Source: Minisyncoccota bacterium | GTDB taxonomy: Bacteria; Patescibacteriota; Minisyncoccia; Moranbacterales; GCA-2747515 | DNA: 48,230 nucleotides | Assembly (NCBI GenBank): GCA_937936355.1 | Contig: CALDDM010000027.1 | Location: 1 to 48,230 of the forward strand | Direction: 5' to 3' | Shown: in pieces, positions 7,667-16,932 of the stretch | Numbering within the stretch: the stretch's first letter is position 1 | Layout: every line of letters begins with the position of its first letter | The notes under the pieces: model-generated | Seen by the model: the letters and a program-made list of their open reading frames with translations, nothing else | Told to the model about the DNA's origin: nothing | The model's database searches: none | Position numbers and translations under genes: made by a program

Positions 7667-8014
7667 CTATTTGTAGAGGGTTTTTTCATCGGTGGAACTC
7701 TGTACTGTGATCGTAACTGGTGACACCAGATCATCTGGCAATGCCACAACACTGCGCTCTCCAGCAGGAACCAGAATCACATCACTCGCAGTGTACGTAG
7801 CGCTATCAACACGATATTCAAAACGCTCAGAAGAAGAAAAATTCTCAATGACAAAATCAAAAACGGTAGCAGAAGGAGAAGGGCTCACGTACGAAAGCGC
7901 CCACCAATCCTTATCGTTTACAGGACTAGACTGAGAACGCTCCACCCATGCAAGGGTACTCATCGTACCCATGATGAGAACTGCAAGAAGCAAAATAAAT
8001 GTATTATGTTTCAT
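7667..8014 (-). CDS. Small membrane-anchored or secreted protein
   Basis: A 115-residue protein with one N-terminal hydrophobic segment (residues 4-22) that can act as signal peptide or anchor, followed by an approximately 90-residue extracytoplasmic part rich in Ser, Thr and Val, consistent with beta structure. I do not recognise a family. The gene begins 16 nt after the stop of the large GT-C-like membrane protein and is the last gene of that unit, so a role at the membrane with the same glycan pathway is likely but unproven. Confidence 0.7.
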   Translation of the reverse strand: MKHNTFILLLAVLIMGTMSTLAWVERSQSSPVNDKDWWALSYVSPSPSATVFDFVIENFSSSERFEYRVDSATYTASDVILVPAGERSVVALPDDLVSPVTITVQSSTDEKTLYK

Positions 8015-8030
8015 AAAAATAATATAAAAA

Positions 8031-10046
8031 TCACTTTCGCCAATACGTCGTCACAACATCATTCTCATAAACCTTAACAAAGTCATCCAAAACATCAAAC
8101 TGACCAGAATCTTGAGTGGTATGAACAGTCACTGTCGAGACAGAAAGATTATCAAAACATGTCTTCGCGAGAGGACTACCAGGATCGCTAATCATCGTAA
8201 GTGTACAGTGTTCGCGTCGCGGCTTTGACTCATAACGAGCAAAAAAACCTCGCGACAAAGGATTGCTATAATCCGTCTGCGGACTATATCGCGCAAAGAT
8301 AACTTTCATCCACGTATCTGCAACAATGTAATTATGATCTTTGAGTGACCACACAGAGTCATCGGCGCGAGGGAGTGTGGAGCCAAGGTAGTCCGCCGCA
8401 TGAAACGTCTGAACGGCATCTTGTGTCTTGGGCTCGCTCACTAGTGATTGCGAATTGTCCCGCATACCATGTGCTAGGGCCACTATGACAAGAAAAAGTA
8501 TGACATGAAGCGCTAGAGGGTGATAGCGAGATTGCACCAAGGCAATAAGCCATGCACACAGAAACCCTGCCGTCAGGGCCAGCGGAAAAATGATATATGC
8601 TGCGATGCGCGTAGACAAGATATTCACACCGAGCAAACCAGGTGCAACACTCATAAAAAAAATACCCACCACCCATCCAAGTAATATACAAAGTGCATAC
8701 AAGGGGATACCCGGAAGCTTGCGAACACCAATCAAAGCACCACCCAAGACCAAAGCGCCCAAAGCGCCCAAGAAAAACCGAAGGCTTCCGCTCATATCGG
8801 CAACCTGCGCAAAAGGCAAGCCAACACGCGTAGATTTTTCAGGTGTACCCGTTGCACTACTAACGGTCTCCACGTTTAAGTAGCTTGGTGTATGGATGGC
8901 AATAAGGCACGTGACACCAAGAGCTAAAAAAACCAAAACAGGAGCACAGAAAAGAAGGCGACCCCACTGCAGCAATGTTTCTCGCAGGCGCAGTGCATGA
9001 CGCAGCACATAAAGAACAATAGAAAACACAAGGACGTAACCAAGGATAAAAAGAGAGAGATGATGTGTATAGATCAGAGCAAAAAGTAGGAGGAAAAAAA
9101 ACATAAGAAATGACCGTGCACGAGAAATACAGGAATGCGTTAGAGATCGATACAATACGTAAAGAGCGGCTACAATGAGCATGTTACCAATGATATTGCC
9201 GACGACACCACCGCTGACAAACTTGGCCTGCGCTCCAGAAATCGCATAGAGTGGCCCGATAAATAGAAAAGTCCACAGAGCCGCAGACTGGGCGTACCTC
9301 GTACCAGAAAATATACGCAAAGCCAAAAGCACCATCAAAAAAATCGTAATAAGATGCACCAAAAAAAGCACAAGGGAAGGGAAGGCACTTACAACGTCAG
9401 ACGCACTCAAAAGCCCTATACCAGCAAAAATAAGATGCTCTCCAATGATGAAGTCAGGAATCGACTGAACGCCAGCAAATGATGCGGGGCTTGTAGCAGC
9501 CATATCAGGAGCGTCAGACTCGACGATCACCTTTTCATACACAGGGAGCTCTCCTGTAGTCATAATTTTCTGTACCCAGAACATATGATGACCCAAATCC
9601 GTAGACGTCGGGAAAATCGTATTCATCAAATAAAACCCCTTAACAAAAAGCATGAGAGTAGCAATAAGCAAAAAAGCGTAGCCCTGAAGACGCGTCCATG
9701 AAAAAAGCTCCCGAGACTCCTCCCGGCAGTCATCAGAATGCTGACAGGATTGCATCTTCCGCAAAGTCTTCACGACAAGGAGGATGCAACACAGGAAAAG
9801 AGCAAACAAAAAAACACTCTGCGCAGTAAGAGTGATATGCAATTTCCCCAGGAACAGATAACCAAAAGTTGTCAAAGAAAAGCCAAGTGGCACACTCAAA
9901 GCAAGTCGCTCAAAAAGATGAAGTGAGGCACAAGATCGCGAGCACAGAATCAGCAGATAACCAGGAGCAACCATCGTCAAAAAAAGTGCTCCATAAAAAA
10001 GGGTCTGTTGAAACAGGAAAGGCATGATCATCATATTATCAATCAT
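8031..10046 (-). CDS. Large polytopic membrane protein, GT-C-like
   Basis: A 671-residue protein with about 12-14 predicted transmembrane segments and a soluble C-terminal tail of about 120 residues. After the first three to four helices comes an outer loop with TDLGHHMFWVQKI (starting near residue 149), similar in place and type to the acidic/His loops of GT-C glycosyltransferases that use polyprenyl-phosphate sugars. That points to a lipid-linked sugar transferase or polymer-acting enzyme, but sequence alone does not prove it. Two in-frame ATGs close behind the first (MIDNMMIM) leave the exact start open. Neighbours on both sides are glycan genes. Confidence 0.72.
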   Translation of the reverse strand: MIDNMMIMPFLFQQTLFYGALFLTMVAPGYLLILCSRSCASLHLFERLALSVPLGFSLTTFGYLFLGKLHITLTAQSVFLFALFLCCILLVVKTLRKMQSCQHSDDCREESRELFSWTRLQGYAFLLIATLMLFVKGFYLMNTIFPTSTDLGHHMFWVQKIMTTGELPVYEKVIVESDAPDMAATSPASFAGVQSIPDFIIGEHLIFAGIGLLSASDVVSAFPSLVLFLVHLITIFLMVLLALRIFSGTRYAQSAALWTFLFIGPLYAISGAQAKFVSGGVVGNIIGNMLIVAALYVLYRSLTHSCISRARSFLMFFFLLLFALIYTHHLSLFILGYVLVFSIVLYVLRHALRLRETLLQWGRLLFCAPVLVFLALGVTCLIAIHTPSYLNVETVSSATGTPEKSTRVGLPFAQVADMSGSLRFFLGALGALVLGGALIGVRKLPGIPLYALCILLGWVVGIFFMSVAPGLLGVNILSTRIAAYIIFPLALTAGFLCAWLIALVQSRYHPLALHVILFLVIVALAHGMRDNSQSLVSEPKTQDAVQTFHAADYLGSTLPRADDSVWSLKDHNYIVADTWMKVIFARYSPQTDYSNPLSRGFFARYESKPRREHCTLTMISDPGSPLAKTCFDNLSVSTVTVHTTQDSGQFDVLDDFVKVYENDVVTTYWRK

Positions 10047-10104
10047 AGGCTATCAATCATAGAGAGATAAATCAAAAGTCAGAGAAATACACACCACGCT
10101 AACA

Positions 10105-11175
10105 TCAAAAATGATCCACATAAAGCCTGGCAATACGATCCCAACTAAAGTGTTCGGAAGTGTAGCTAGAAGCCCTCCTACCAAAGCCAACGCGGTCAAA
10201 ATCTCCATCCAAGACCTCTAGGACCTTACTGCGCCATGCGTGAGCATCTCCAGAGGGTAGCGAAAAGCCATTCTCACCATCAATGATAGCATCTTTCAGG
10301 CCTTCAAGATCAGAAGCAAGGACAAGGAGCCCACTTGCTGATGCCTCGATTGGTGTAAGACCAAACCCTTCCACATCACCTTCAACGGGAACATTAGGCT
10401 GAACAAAAAGGTCACACGTATGAAAAAGCATTAGTCGAACATCGTCAGTGACATAACCAAGCATGACGACGCGGTCATGGAGGTGTGACGCATCAATTGC
10501 TTCGTGGATAGCATCGCGATCTGGGCCATCACCTGAAACAACATAGACAAAATCTTCCGGGAGCTCACGCAAGACATGCGTAATAAACCATGCGACACCT
10601 TTACGCCGCGCAAGTCGACCAGAAGTAAGAATAATACGCTTCCCACGATGTTGCGCTCCAATAACATTCCAAAGAGCATCCTTGGAAATATCCGCATGAG
10701 CAAAATCATCAGGATGCACACCATTAGGGACAAAGGAGACCTTATTTGGATCGAGGCCTTTATCCACACAAAGCATACGAGAATAACTACTCACAGCGAT
10801 AATCCGATCCATCGTCGGCACAAATTTTTGCACCCAAAACCCCTGGTAAATCGCTTGAGGAAATGTCACATCCAAGCCATGGATGATACACACAACCTTC
10901 TTATCAGGCATAGACTTTTTGACATGTGCACCAAGGACAGCCAAAACACCATCACCCAAAAGCAGGGTGTCATAATCACGCATCAAATACATAAGCCTCA
11001 AAAGCATCAGTGGCAGAAAAATAACAAGAGCCTTCTTGCCAAATGGATTTGCAATCGTGCGCACATCACAGTACGAGGGGAGGATCTGTGATAAGGCGTA
11101 ATTTTGATTTTCTATACCGCCAACCACAGGAGGATAAGCGCGAGAGACAAAAAGGATGCGACGCTGAGATTTCAT
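10105..11175 (-). CDS. Glycosyltransferase family 4
   Basis: A 356-residue GT-B enzyme. The N-terminus RILFVSRAYPPVVGGIE is the typical GT4 glycine-rich opening that binds the acceptor. The C-terminal donor domain shows ILTSGRLARRKGV and GFGLTPIEASASGLLVLAS, the family E-x7-E region. It probably adds one sugar in the glycan assembled by this cluster. It sits between the GT2 gene (51 nt) and the GT-C-like gene (58 nt) and is likely part of the same transcript. Confidence 0.9.
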   Translation of the reverse strand: MKSQRRILFVSRAYPPVVGGIENQNYALSQILPSYCDVRTIANPFGKKALVIFLPLMLLRLMYLMRDYDTLLLGDGVLAVLGAHVKKSMPDKKVVCIIHGLDVTFPQAIYQGFWVQKFVPTMDRIIAVSSYSRMLCVDKGLDPNKVSFVPNGVHPDDFAHADISKDALWNVIGAQHRGKRIILTSGRLARRKGVAWFITHVLRELPEDFVYVVSGDGPDRDAIHEAIDASHLHDRVVMLGYVTDDVRLMLFHTCDLFVQPNVPVEGDVEGFGLTPIEASASGLLVLASDLEGLKDAIIDGENGFSLPSGDAHAWRSKVLEVLDGDFDRVGFGRRASSYTSEHFSWDRIARLYVDHF

Positions 11176-11226
11176 GGAAGTGTATCAGAATTTTTATGAA
11201 AAAATATCAGGGAACAAAGCTACAGC

Positions 11227-12177
11227 TTACTTTGGGTACTGTCTACTACGAAGGTGATAGAGCGTCTCTTCTGTTGTCTTGCGTGAACTCTTGATCATAT
11301 CTGCAACAAGCGCAAGAACAATAAACTGAAATCCAATGATAAAAAAGGTGATCGTCGCCAAAAGAGAGTTAAGATGTGGCGTCACCTGCATACGAGGGAA
11401 ATATTTAAACAGAAAGATGGTGAGAAAAACCATAGAAAGAGCAATAAAAAACGCACCAGGAAAACCAAAGAACTTCAGAGGCCTAATGTCTCGAAAAGCC
11501 CGGATCATAACACGAGCAGAGTTATTAACGTAACTCCAAATCGTCTTGACCACACGAGACTTGCGTGTGGCAAAATACTTCACACTGACAGGAATCCACT
11601 GCAAGCGTAGATTTTTTCCGATAGCATCGATAATCGTCTCCTGTGTGTATGTGAAGCCAAGCGGATCACTCAAGCGCAAGAGAGCCTCACGGTTATGCCC
11701 ACGAAAGCCACATGTCAAATCTGTAACGGGATATCCGAGCGCAGTCCTGATAAACCATGCGCCAAGACGATTGAGGCGATCTTTGAGAAAGGGGATGTTT
11801 TCTGCTTGCTTGTCAGCAAAGCGGTCAGCAATCGTCATATCAACCTCATCTTTCAAGATAGGATCAATCATTTTGCTGATATCAGCTGGGTCAAACTGCC
11901 CATCAGCGTCGATATTTACAAGAATATCTGCACCATTTTCAAGGGCGCTCTGGCGCATTGTTTGAAACATCTTACCCAATCCTCGATTAGAACCATGAGA
12001 AACAACGATATCAGCACCTGCAGCAGTAGCCTTTTTTGCAGTATCATCAGAGGATCCATCATCAATAACCTGAATCAAAACTTCGTCAATCCCATCAAAA
12101 CTGCGCGGAATTGACTGAATTGTCTGTGCAATCTTCTCAGACTCATTAAAAGCAGGCATATTTACAATCAACCGCAT
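11227..12177 (-). CDS. Membrane-anchored GT2 glycosyltransferase (polyprenyl-phosphate sugar synthase type)
   Basis: A 316-residue protein with a GT-A domain (MPAFNESEKI at 8-17; DDGSSDD; DXD-like motif in NIDADGQFDP; later GFRGHNREAL) and two C-terminal transmembrane helices (about 235-260 and 270-295). This architecture is that of dolichol/undecaprenyl-phosphate mannose or glucose synthases, which make the lipid-linked sugars used by GT-C enzymes. A GT-C-like protein is encoded two genes downstream, so the two may act as donor synthase and user. It is first in its unit, with a promoter at 12206-12234 immediately after a terminator. Confidence 0.88.
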   Translation of the reverse strand: MRLIVNMPAFNESEKIAQTIQSIPRSFDGIDEVLIQVIDDGSSDDTAKKATAAGADIVVSHGSNRGLGKMFQTMRQSALENGADILVNIDADGQFDPADISKMIDPILKDEVDMTIADRFADKQAENIPFLKDRLNRLGAWFIRTALGYPVTDLTCGFRGHNREALLRLSDPLGFTYTQETIIDAIGKNLRLQWIPVSVKYFATRKSRVVKTIWSYVNNSARVMIRAFRDIRPLKFFGFPGAFFIALSMVFLTIFLFKYFPRMQVTPHLNSLLATITFFIIGFQFIVLALVADMIKSSRKTTEETLYHLRSRQYPK

Positions 12178-12205
12178 AAGAAGAAATCAGATAAATAATA
12201 TGTTT

Positions 12206-12234
12206 ACGATACCAGAAAACAGCAAATTAATCAA
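12206..12234 (-). promoter_or_regulatory. Sigma-70-like promoter for the GT2 unit
   Basis: On the minus strand TTGATT (12229-12234) and TATCGT (12206-12211) are spaced by 17 nt. It lies between the upstream gene terminator and the GT2 start. Confidence 0.6.
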
Positions 12235-12270
12235 TAAAAAAACTCGCCCCATGAAAGCATCGGGGCGAGT
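12235..12270 (-). terminator. Strong intrinsic terminator
   Basis: A 9-bp GC-rich stem ACTCGCCCC/GGGGCGAGT (12242-12250 with 12262-12270) is followed by seven T on the minus strand. It ends transcription of the small membrane-protein gene at 12297-12560. Confidence 0.9.
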
Positions 12271-12296
12271 ACGAGAAACATCTAACTACTGATCAG

Positions 12297-12560
12297 CTAT
12301 TTTGATTGAGAGCCATTCTTGCCAGGCAGTCTATACATCGCATAGACTATGACACAAAGGCCGACCGCAACTGATGACCAAACGACTTTCCATATGATAC
12401 CCAAGTCGCCACACATCGAGCACCGCGGCAAATACGCAAAGCCATCACTGATGACATAGAACGCGAGGAGGAGAGCTATTGAAATCAAAAGTCCAGCTAT
12501 AAACCCTCGGCGTTCGCTCAACTCAAAGCCGTAATAGTAATCCTTAATATTCTGCAACAT
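12297..12560 (-). CDS. Small two-helix membrane protein
   Basis: An 87-residue protein with two hydrophobic segments (about residues 20-40 and 53-75) joined by a short loop containing RCSMCGD, a CxxC pair that could bind metal or form a disulfide. I do not recognise a family. The start is the ATG at 12560 because a perfect AGGAGG lies 7 nt upstream of it; the open frame goes 14 codons further but without a ribosome site. It has its own consensus promoter and strong terminator, so it is a monocistronic gene, unusual in this operonic window. It diverges from the GT4/O-antigen ligase pair. Confidence 0.82.
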   Translation of the reverse strand: MLQNIKDYYYGFELSERRGFIAGLLISIALLLAFYVISDGFAYLPRCSMCGDLGIIWKVVWSSVAVGLCVIVYAMYRLPGKNGSQSK

Positions 12561-12649
12561 TTTTATGCCTCCTGGGACATATTTATCAAAAGAACAAAAC
12601 AAAATTGCTTAAAAAGCAGTACGACAAGAACCTACTGTATCTAAATAGT

Positions 12650-12678
12650 ATTTTACTACAAAAATACCTAATTGTCAA
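12650..12678 (-). promoter_or_regulatory. Consensus promoter of the small membrane-protein gene
   Basis: On the minus strand a perfect TTGACA (12673-12678), 17-nt spacer and TAAAAT (12650-12655). Its -35 overlaps the -35 of the divergent promoter at 12672-12700. Confidence 0.85.
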
Positions 12679-12700
12679 TGTGCCGTTTATGGGATAAAAT
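12672..12700 (+). promoter_or_regulatory. Divergent promoter of the GT4/ligase pair
   Basis: TTGTCA (12672-12677), 17-nt spacer, TAAAAT (12695-12700). The -35 hexamer overlaps five bases of the opposing -35 (the shared sequence is TTGTCAA), so the two polymerases should exclude each other. Confidence 0.75.
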
Positions 12701-12727
12701 AGGTATATTTGCCATTAAAAAGATTCC

Positions 12728-13915
12728 ATGAGAATTGGCATCAACGCGTCATACCTCCGCAAACCAAGCACCGGGATTGGTCAAGTCACCGTGCATTTTT
12801 TGCGTGAACTCATCAAACAAGACAGCGTAGAAAAAACAGAAGAGGCAAAAAATGAGATCATCCTCTTTACAGAGGACAGGGAAGGGATAGACCTCCTTGG
12901 TGAACTACCCAGAAATGTCACAATCAAAGAATCTCTCCCCAACTACAAAAGAGATGATCTTATAAGGAAGCTGTGGTGGGAAAAATACACTCTCCCACGA
13001 GAGGTCAGCAGCCAATCCTGCGATATATTTCTCTCGCTTTACCAATGCCCAACAAAGATTGAGCAAAAAGAAACACAACACTTCATGCTTGTGCATGATC
13101 TAATACCAGAAAAATTTGCGAAAGAGTACCTAAACAATAGTCGCAAAAAAATCTACTGGCAACAAACAAAAGCTGGGATTATAGCAGCGCCCAAAATCAT
13201 CGCTGTATCACAAAATACAGCTCAGGATATAAAAGATGTTACAGGAAGAGAGTCCAATGTCGCCCACATAAGCGTTGACCCAATCTTTGACGAAATAGCA
13301 GATAAAAGGGAAGTACAGCGTGTCAAAGATAAGTTCGCCATAACGGGAGATTACATCTACACAGGCGGAGGACTAGAATTACGAAAGAATGTCCAAAGCA
13401 CAATCCTCGCTTACAAGAAACTCATCGACGCGAAGCTCAACCAGACAGGTACTGGGCAGCCAGAAAAAATACCAACGCTCGTAATATCGGGCACGCTCAT
13501 GCCACAGCTTGCACCACTATGGACTGACGTCGAGAAAATCACAACAGATCTACAGATCAGAGAACATGTGAAAATACTAGGACACGTTCCCCAAGGGGAT
13601 CTACCAGGACTCTATGCAGGGGCGCAATGCTTCATCTTTCCATCTCTTTACGAAGGCTTTGGCATGCCAGTTCTAGAGGCCATGAAACAAAAGACGGCAG
13701 TCATTACTGTACGCACATCCAGCATTCCAGAAATCTGCAGAGAGAGCGTACTTTACTGTGAGCCAAAAGACGTGCATGACATAGAATCCAAGATCACTTC
13801 ACTTGTAGTTGACGAATCTCTCAGAGAAGCCTATGCACAAAAAGGGTACGATCAATCAAAAAAGTTTGCTTGGAGTAAAACTGTAAGAAGTATGCGTCAG
13901 ATTTTTGAAGTATGA
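12728..13915 (+). CDS. Glycosyltransferase family 4
   Basis: A 395-residue GT-B enzyme of the mannosyltransferase-like GT4 group. It starts MRIGINASYLRKPSTGIG, the usual acceptor-binding glycine loop, and carries LYTGGGLELRKN-type donor-domain entry, ILGHVPQGDLPGLYAGA and FPSLYEGFGMPVLEAM with the catalytic E-x7-E segment. It is followed with a 4-nt ATGA overlap by the O-antigen ligase-like gene, indicating translational coupling. A promoter lies 27 nt upstream of the start. Its Lys/Gln/Thr-rich composition differs somewhat from the glycosyltransferases on the other strand, so the pair may have a separate origin. Confidence 0.9.
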   Translation: MRIGINASYLRKPSTGIGQVTVHFLRELIKQDSVEKTEEAKNEIILFTEDREGIDLLGELPRNVTIKESLPNYKRDDLIRKLWWEKYTLPREVSSQSCDIFLSLYQCPTKIEQKETQHFMLVHDLIPEKFAKEYLNNSRKKIYWQQTKAGIIAAPKIIAVSQNTAQDIKDVTGRESNVAHISVDPIFDEIADKREVQRVKDKFAITGDYIYTGGGLELRKNVQSTILAYKKLIDAKLNQTGTGQPEKIPTLVISGTLMPQLAPLWTDVEKITTDLQIREHVKILGHVPQGDLPGLYAGAQCFIFPSLYEGFGMPVLEAMKQKTAVITVRTSSIPEICRESVLYCEPKDVHDIESKITSLVVDESLREAYAQKGYDQSKKFAWSKTVRSMRQIFEV

Positions 13916-15522
13916 ATACAATATCAAAAAACCACATCACGTTCGTTCTCATTGCAGCACACAGTGCGCTTGTTTTGGCTTTGATCATAGTTCACCTAGT
14001 AAACAACAGCAGCTCCATAATACTACCTCTACCACACACCATATTTATACTGCTCATGATCCTCCTGGGCACACTCTATAGACCGCGGTGGGCACTCTGG
14101 TTTATGATCGGCCTCATCCCACTAGAAACGACAACACTTCTACAAAACATCTTGCCAGTGAGCGTAAGACCTTATCAAATCGTCGCGATCGCACTAATCA
14201 TTGCAACCGCTGTCAATCACATCATAAGAAGAAAAGTTGTAAATGTGCCAAAGTTATCGCTTATAGACTACGGTGTGGCAATGATCATGATCGGCGGACT
14301 CATACCGCTCAGTAAAGGTGGCGACACACAGATGCTGACAATCACCGCAGCTTTGTTGAGCTACGGTGCGCTATATGCACTCTTGCGAGTGTATATTACA
14401 AAGCTGATTCATGTGCGGATGCCACTGATCTTTATTACAATCACATCATTACTCATAGCACTCTACGGATACATACAAAATCATCTCTTTCTTACAGGTC
14501 AGCAAGTCGGCGTCATGCCAGGGAGGCCCAATGCAACATTTCCAGAAGCGGATTGGCTAGGAATGTTTCTTGTATTTTCTCTAGCTATTACATTCTCAGT
14601 CTATACATGGATCAGCGAGAAGTGCAGAAATCAGCAGGGAAGTGCAGCGCAAATAAACACTACAACACTAATAACCCTTGTAGTAGCAACAACGCTCACC
14701 CTCGTACTAATCCTCACAGTTGCCAGAAGTGCTTGGCTTGGATACGCAGCCGTCATCGTTGCGCTACTGATCGGATTAATGCTTCGCGACACCTGGCGCA
14801 CCTTCAAAGCTAGTAGCATTATCATCATCACAAGTCTTGCGATTGCGCTAGCGGGAGTATTTCTCTTGAACCTCACACGATTCGACCTCATAGGTAGGGC
14901 AGCAAGTACAGGAACAGGTCTACAAGAAATCACAATAGCATGCAAAAAAAGCGCAACGTGCACAAGCCAGACATGTACAACACCAGACACGATTGGTAAT
15001 GCACAAGAATTAAAAAGCATCGGTTGTACACACATAGACCTCGAGGAGATAACCACATACAAACAGAGAGACTATATAGTAACCACAACCAATCGCCCTG
15101 ACCCAAATGTAAATATCAGAAAAGAAATATATACGCAATCATTCGAGCGAGCAAAAGAAAGTCCACTTATGGGTATAGGATGGGGTGCAATAGGGGAGTA
15201 CTTGGGCGAAGACGACGCAGGAACAAAACTCAACAGCAGCAATATCTTCTTGCAAGTATGGCTTGGCAGTGGAGCACTAGGACTCATAGGACTCCTACTA
15301 ATCACCATGGTCGCTCTCACACGCAGCATACGACTAATCCTCACAGCGAGACACGAAGAGGATTACGCATACGGGATCTACATACTGCTTGGAGGTGTAG
15401 CAATCATCATCCCAAACATGTTCAACGCTGGAATGCTACTTGGATACATATGGCTCTACCTCGCATCGACACAGATCAACACAGATCACAAAGACGCAGT
15501 AATTGAGCCTGAGAGCAAATAA
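13912..15522 (+). CDS. O-antigen ligase/polymerase-like membrane protein
   Basis: A 536-residue protein with about 10-12 transmembrane segments and a large periplasmic-side loop near residues 325-425 containing several Cys (CKKSATCTSQTC). This is the Wzy/WaaL (O-antigen ligase, PF04932) layout. The segment after the loop, SPLMGIGWGAIGEY, matches the family motif. Such enzymes polymerise or attach lipid-linked glycan outside the membrane, here probably to a cell-wall or protein acceptor. Start codon overlaps the stop of the GT4 gene. The cysteine pairs in the loop suggest disulfides. Confidence 0.85.
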   Translation: MNTISKNHITFVLIAAHSALVLALIIVHLVNNSSSIILPLPHTIFILLMILLGTLYRPRWALWFMIGLIPLETTTLLQNILPVSVRPYQIVAIALIIATAVNHIIRRKVVNVPKLSLIDYGVAMIMIGGLIPLSKGGDTQMLTITAALLSYGALYALLRVYITKLIHVRMPLIFITITSLLIALYGYIQNHLFLTGQQVGVMPGRPNATFPEADWLGMFLVFSLAITFSVYTWISEKCRNQQGSAAQINTTTLITLVVATTLTLVLILTVARSAWLGYAAVIVALLIGLMLRDTWRTFKASSIIIITSLAIALAGVFLLNLTRFDLIGRAASTGTGLQEITIACKKSATCTSQTCTTPDTIGNAQELKSIGCTHIDLEEITTYKQRDYIVTTTNRPDPNVNIRKEIYTQSFERAKESPLMGIGWGAIGEYLGEDDAGTKLNSSNIFLQVWLGSGALGLIGLLLITMVALTRSIRLILTARHEEDYAYGIYILLGGVAIIIPNMFNAGMLLGYIWLYLASTQINTDHKDAVIEPESK

Positions 15523-16060
15523 ATCTCAATGTTAACTGATAAATGCTGCAGAGTATGCTACAGGAACTGTGTCCGCACACCTTCGCACATCCGCAGAACC
15601 AACAACGATAGGGGAAAACACTAGATCATGCCAATCAAAAACCTTACAGATCCGACAGAGAAAAAGGCAGCTAATGCGTAGGAAAAGAGTAAAGATTTGA
15701 TAAATACAACAACGTCGCATTTTGTTTATTTTACGACGTTTACCAAAAGAATATAATAAAAATGCACGAAAAAGCCAAAAAAAAGCCATAGTACTAGATA
15801 AACCACCTCATCTAGGCACCAAGCACATCTCGCAACAAAACAAAGTTACTCAAAAAATTCTTTCTTGCAGCCCTGCGCGTCACCTATATCCAACCTCCCT
15901 TCTTTATAAAAAGTATTTTTTCCAAGGTGCTGCTCACACTGCACCAAACCCACAATAATAATTATATCTACACATACATGTTACGCGGCTTTAAAAATCG
16001 CCTTAATAAGTTTTATCGAATACGCCTAAAATTAGACGAAGAAAGAATTTATACCAAAAA
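15523..16060. other. Intergenic region without convincing gene
   Basis: AT-rich stretch after the O-antigen ligase gene. Short open frames (for example 15722-15958) show no Shine-Dalgarno, no family resemblance and odd composition. A plausible plus-strand promoter is TTTACG...TATAAT ending near 15754. No terminator hairpin for the ligase gene was found. Confidence 0.5.
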
Positions 16061-16601
16061 ATCAAGAGAAGAAGTAATACTATCTTACCACTCACATGCG
16101 TTAAATCGAAAAGCTTGCGGGCCTACAATCATCTCAAAGAAAACAGATAAGAAAAGTAATACCTATACACCACTCATAGCCGTTCATTTACTCGTCGAAA
16201 ATCGCTCAAAGTCCTGGACATACACTCCTTCAAAAAAAGTCACAAAACCAAGAGAAAAAGTAATACCTCCGTACCACTTACGAACACTCATTTGAGTCTA
16301 AAGAAATGTCTAAACACTGCAATAAATCTGGAAGAAAAAATGGAACAAAAACCAAGAGAAAAAGTAATGCCTCCGTACCACTTACGCGGGTTGAATTTCG
16401 CAGGAAAAATGAGTACAAAAAGTAATGCCTATACACCACTCATAGCCGTTCATTTACTCGTCGAAAATCGCTCAAAGTCCTGAACATACGCTTCTTCAAA
16501 AACAGTTACAAAAACAAGAGAAAAAGGAATACCTCTGTACCACTCATAGGAGTTGAGTTTAACACAGAAAAAAAGTACAAAAAATATATCTTTGTACCGA
16601 T
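16061..16601. repeat. Interspersed repeat array with mostly 104-nt and 57/58-nt steps
   Basis: A core like AGAGAAAAAGTAATACCTCC followed by GTACCACTYA recurs seven times, at about 16061, 16149, 16244, 16347, 16411, 16508 and (degenerate) 16564. Steps between equivalent bases are 82, 104, 104, 58, 104 and about 57 nt. Two cores differ in the middle (TATACACCACTCATAG versus CCGTACCACTTACG). A block of about 130 nt (16152-16280) is duplicated 266 nt downstream (16418-16546) with about ten substitutions. Small open frames cross the array, but steps are not multiples of 3 and the substitutions fall mainly on codon positions 1 and 2 and include a nonsense change. This is not a CRISPR array because the intervening sequence is itself repeated. 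Confidence 0.85.
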
Positions 16602-16932
16602 GTATACAACATATATTTACAATCAGAAAAGGTATGTTGCAGGAGATACGTAGCAGATCACAAATTATCGAATGTACGCAATATGACAAAAGAGTGAGAG
16701 GTAGACGAAATACATAGAGACACACCAGAGGATTAGGACACACCACAACCAACAAGACCGTAGATACTGGCGACAAGTACAGCCAAATATTCCCCTCCCG
16801 ACAGGAAGAAAGTGATAGAATATAATGCGACGTTAAAAACTTTTACAAAAAACGTAGTGTTTATAGGACAAACTTGGCATTTCTATACTGCTCAAGTATA
16901 CTTAAAGAACTTACATATACATATTTACGACA
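16602..16932. other. Intergenic region between repeat array and coiled-coil gene
   Basis: AT-rich, no gene recognised. The minus-strand frame 16450-16776 crosses the repeats and has hydrophobic, cysteine-rich content without any family signal. The only clear element is the promoter at 16874-16902. Confidence 0.5.
16874..16902 (+). promoter_or_regulatory. Sigma-70-like promoter for the coiled-coil gene
   Basis: TTGGCA (16874-16879), 17-nt spacer, TATACT (16897-16902), about 30 nt before the ATG at 16933. Confidence 0.75.

Noticed and set aside
15927-16483. Two consecutive plus-strand frames across the repeat array
   Set aside because: Frames exist because the repeats are AT-rich and stop-poor; steps of 104 and 58 nt break the frame, and the copies differ mostly by amino-acid-changing substitutions including a nonsense change.
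16061-16601. CRISPR array
   Set aside because: The intervening sequences are themselves duplicated, repeats are imperfect, spacing is unequal, and no cas gene is near.
16450-16776. 108-codon minus-strand frame with hydrophobic, Cys-rich content
   Set aside because: It crosses the repeat array, has no ribosome site and resembles no protein family.
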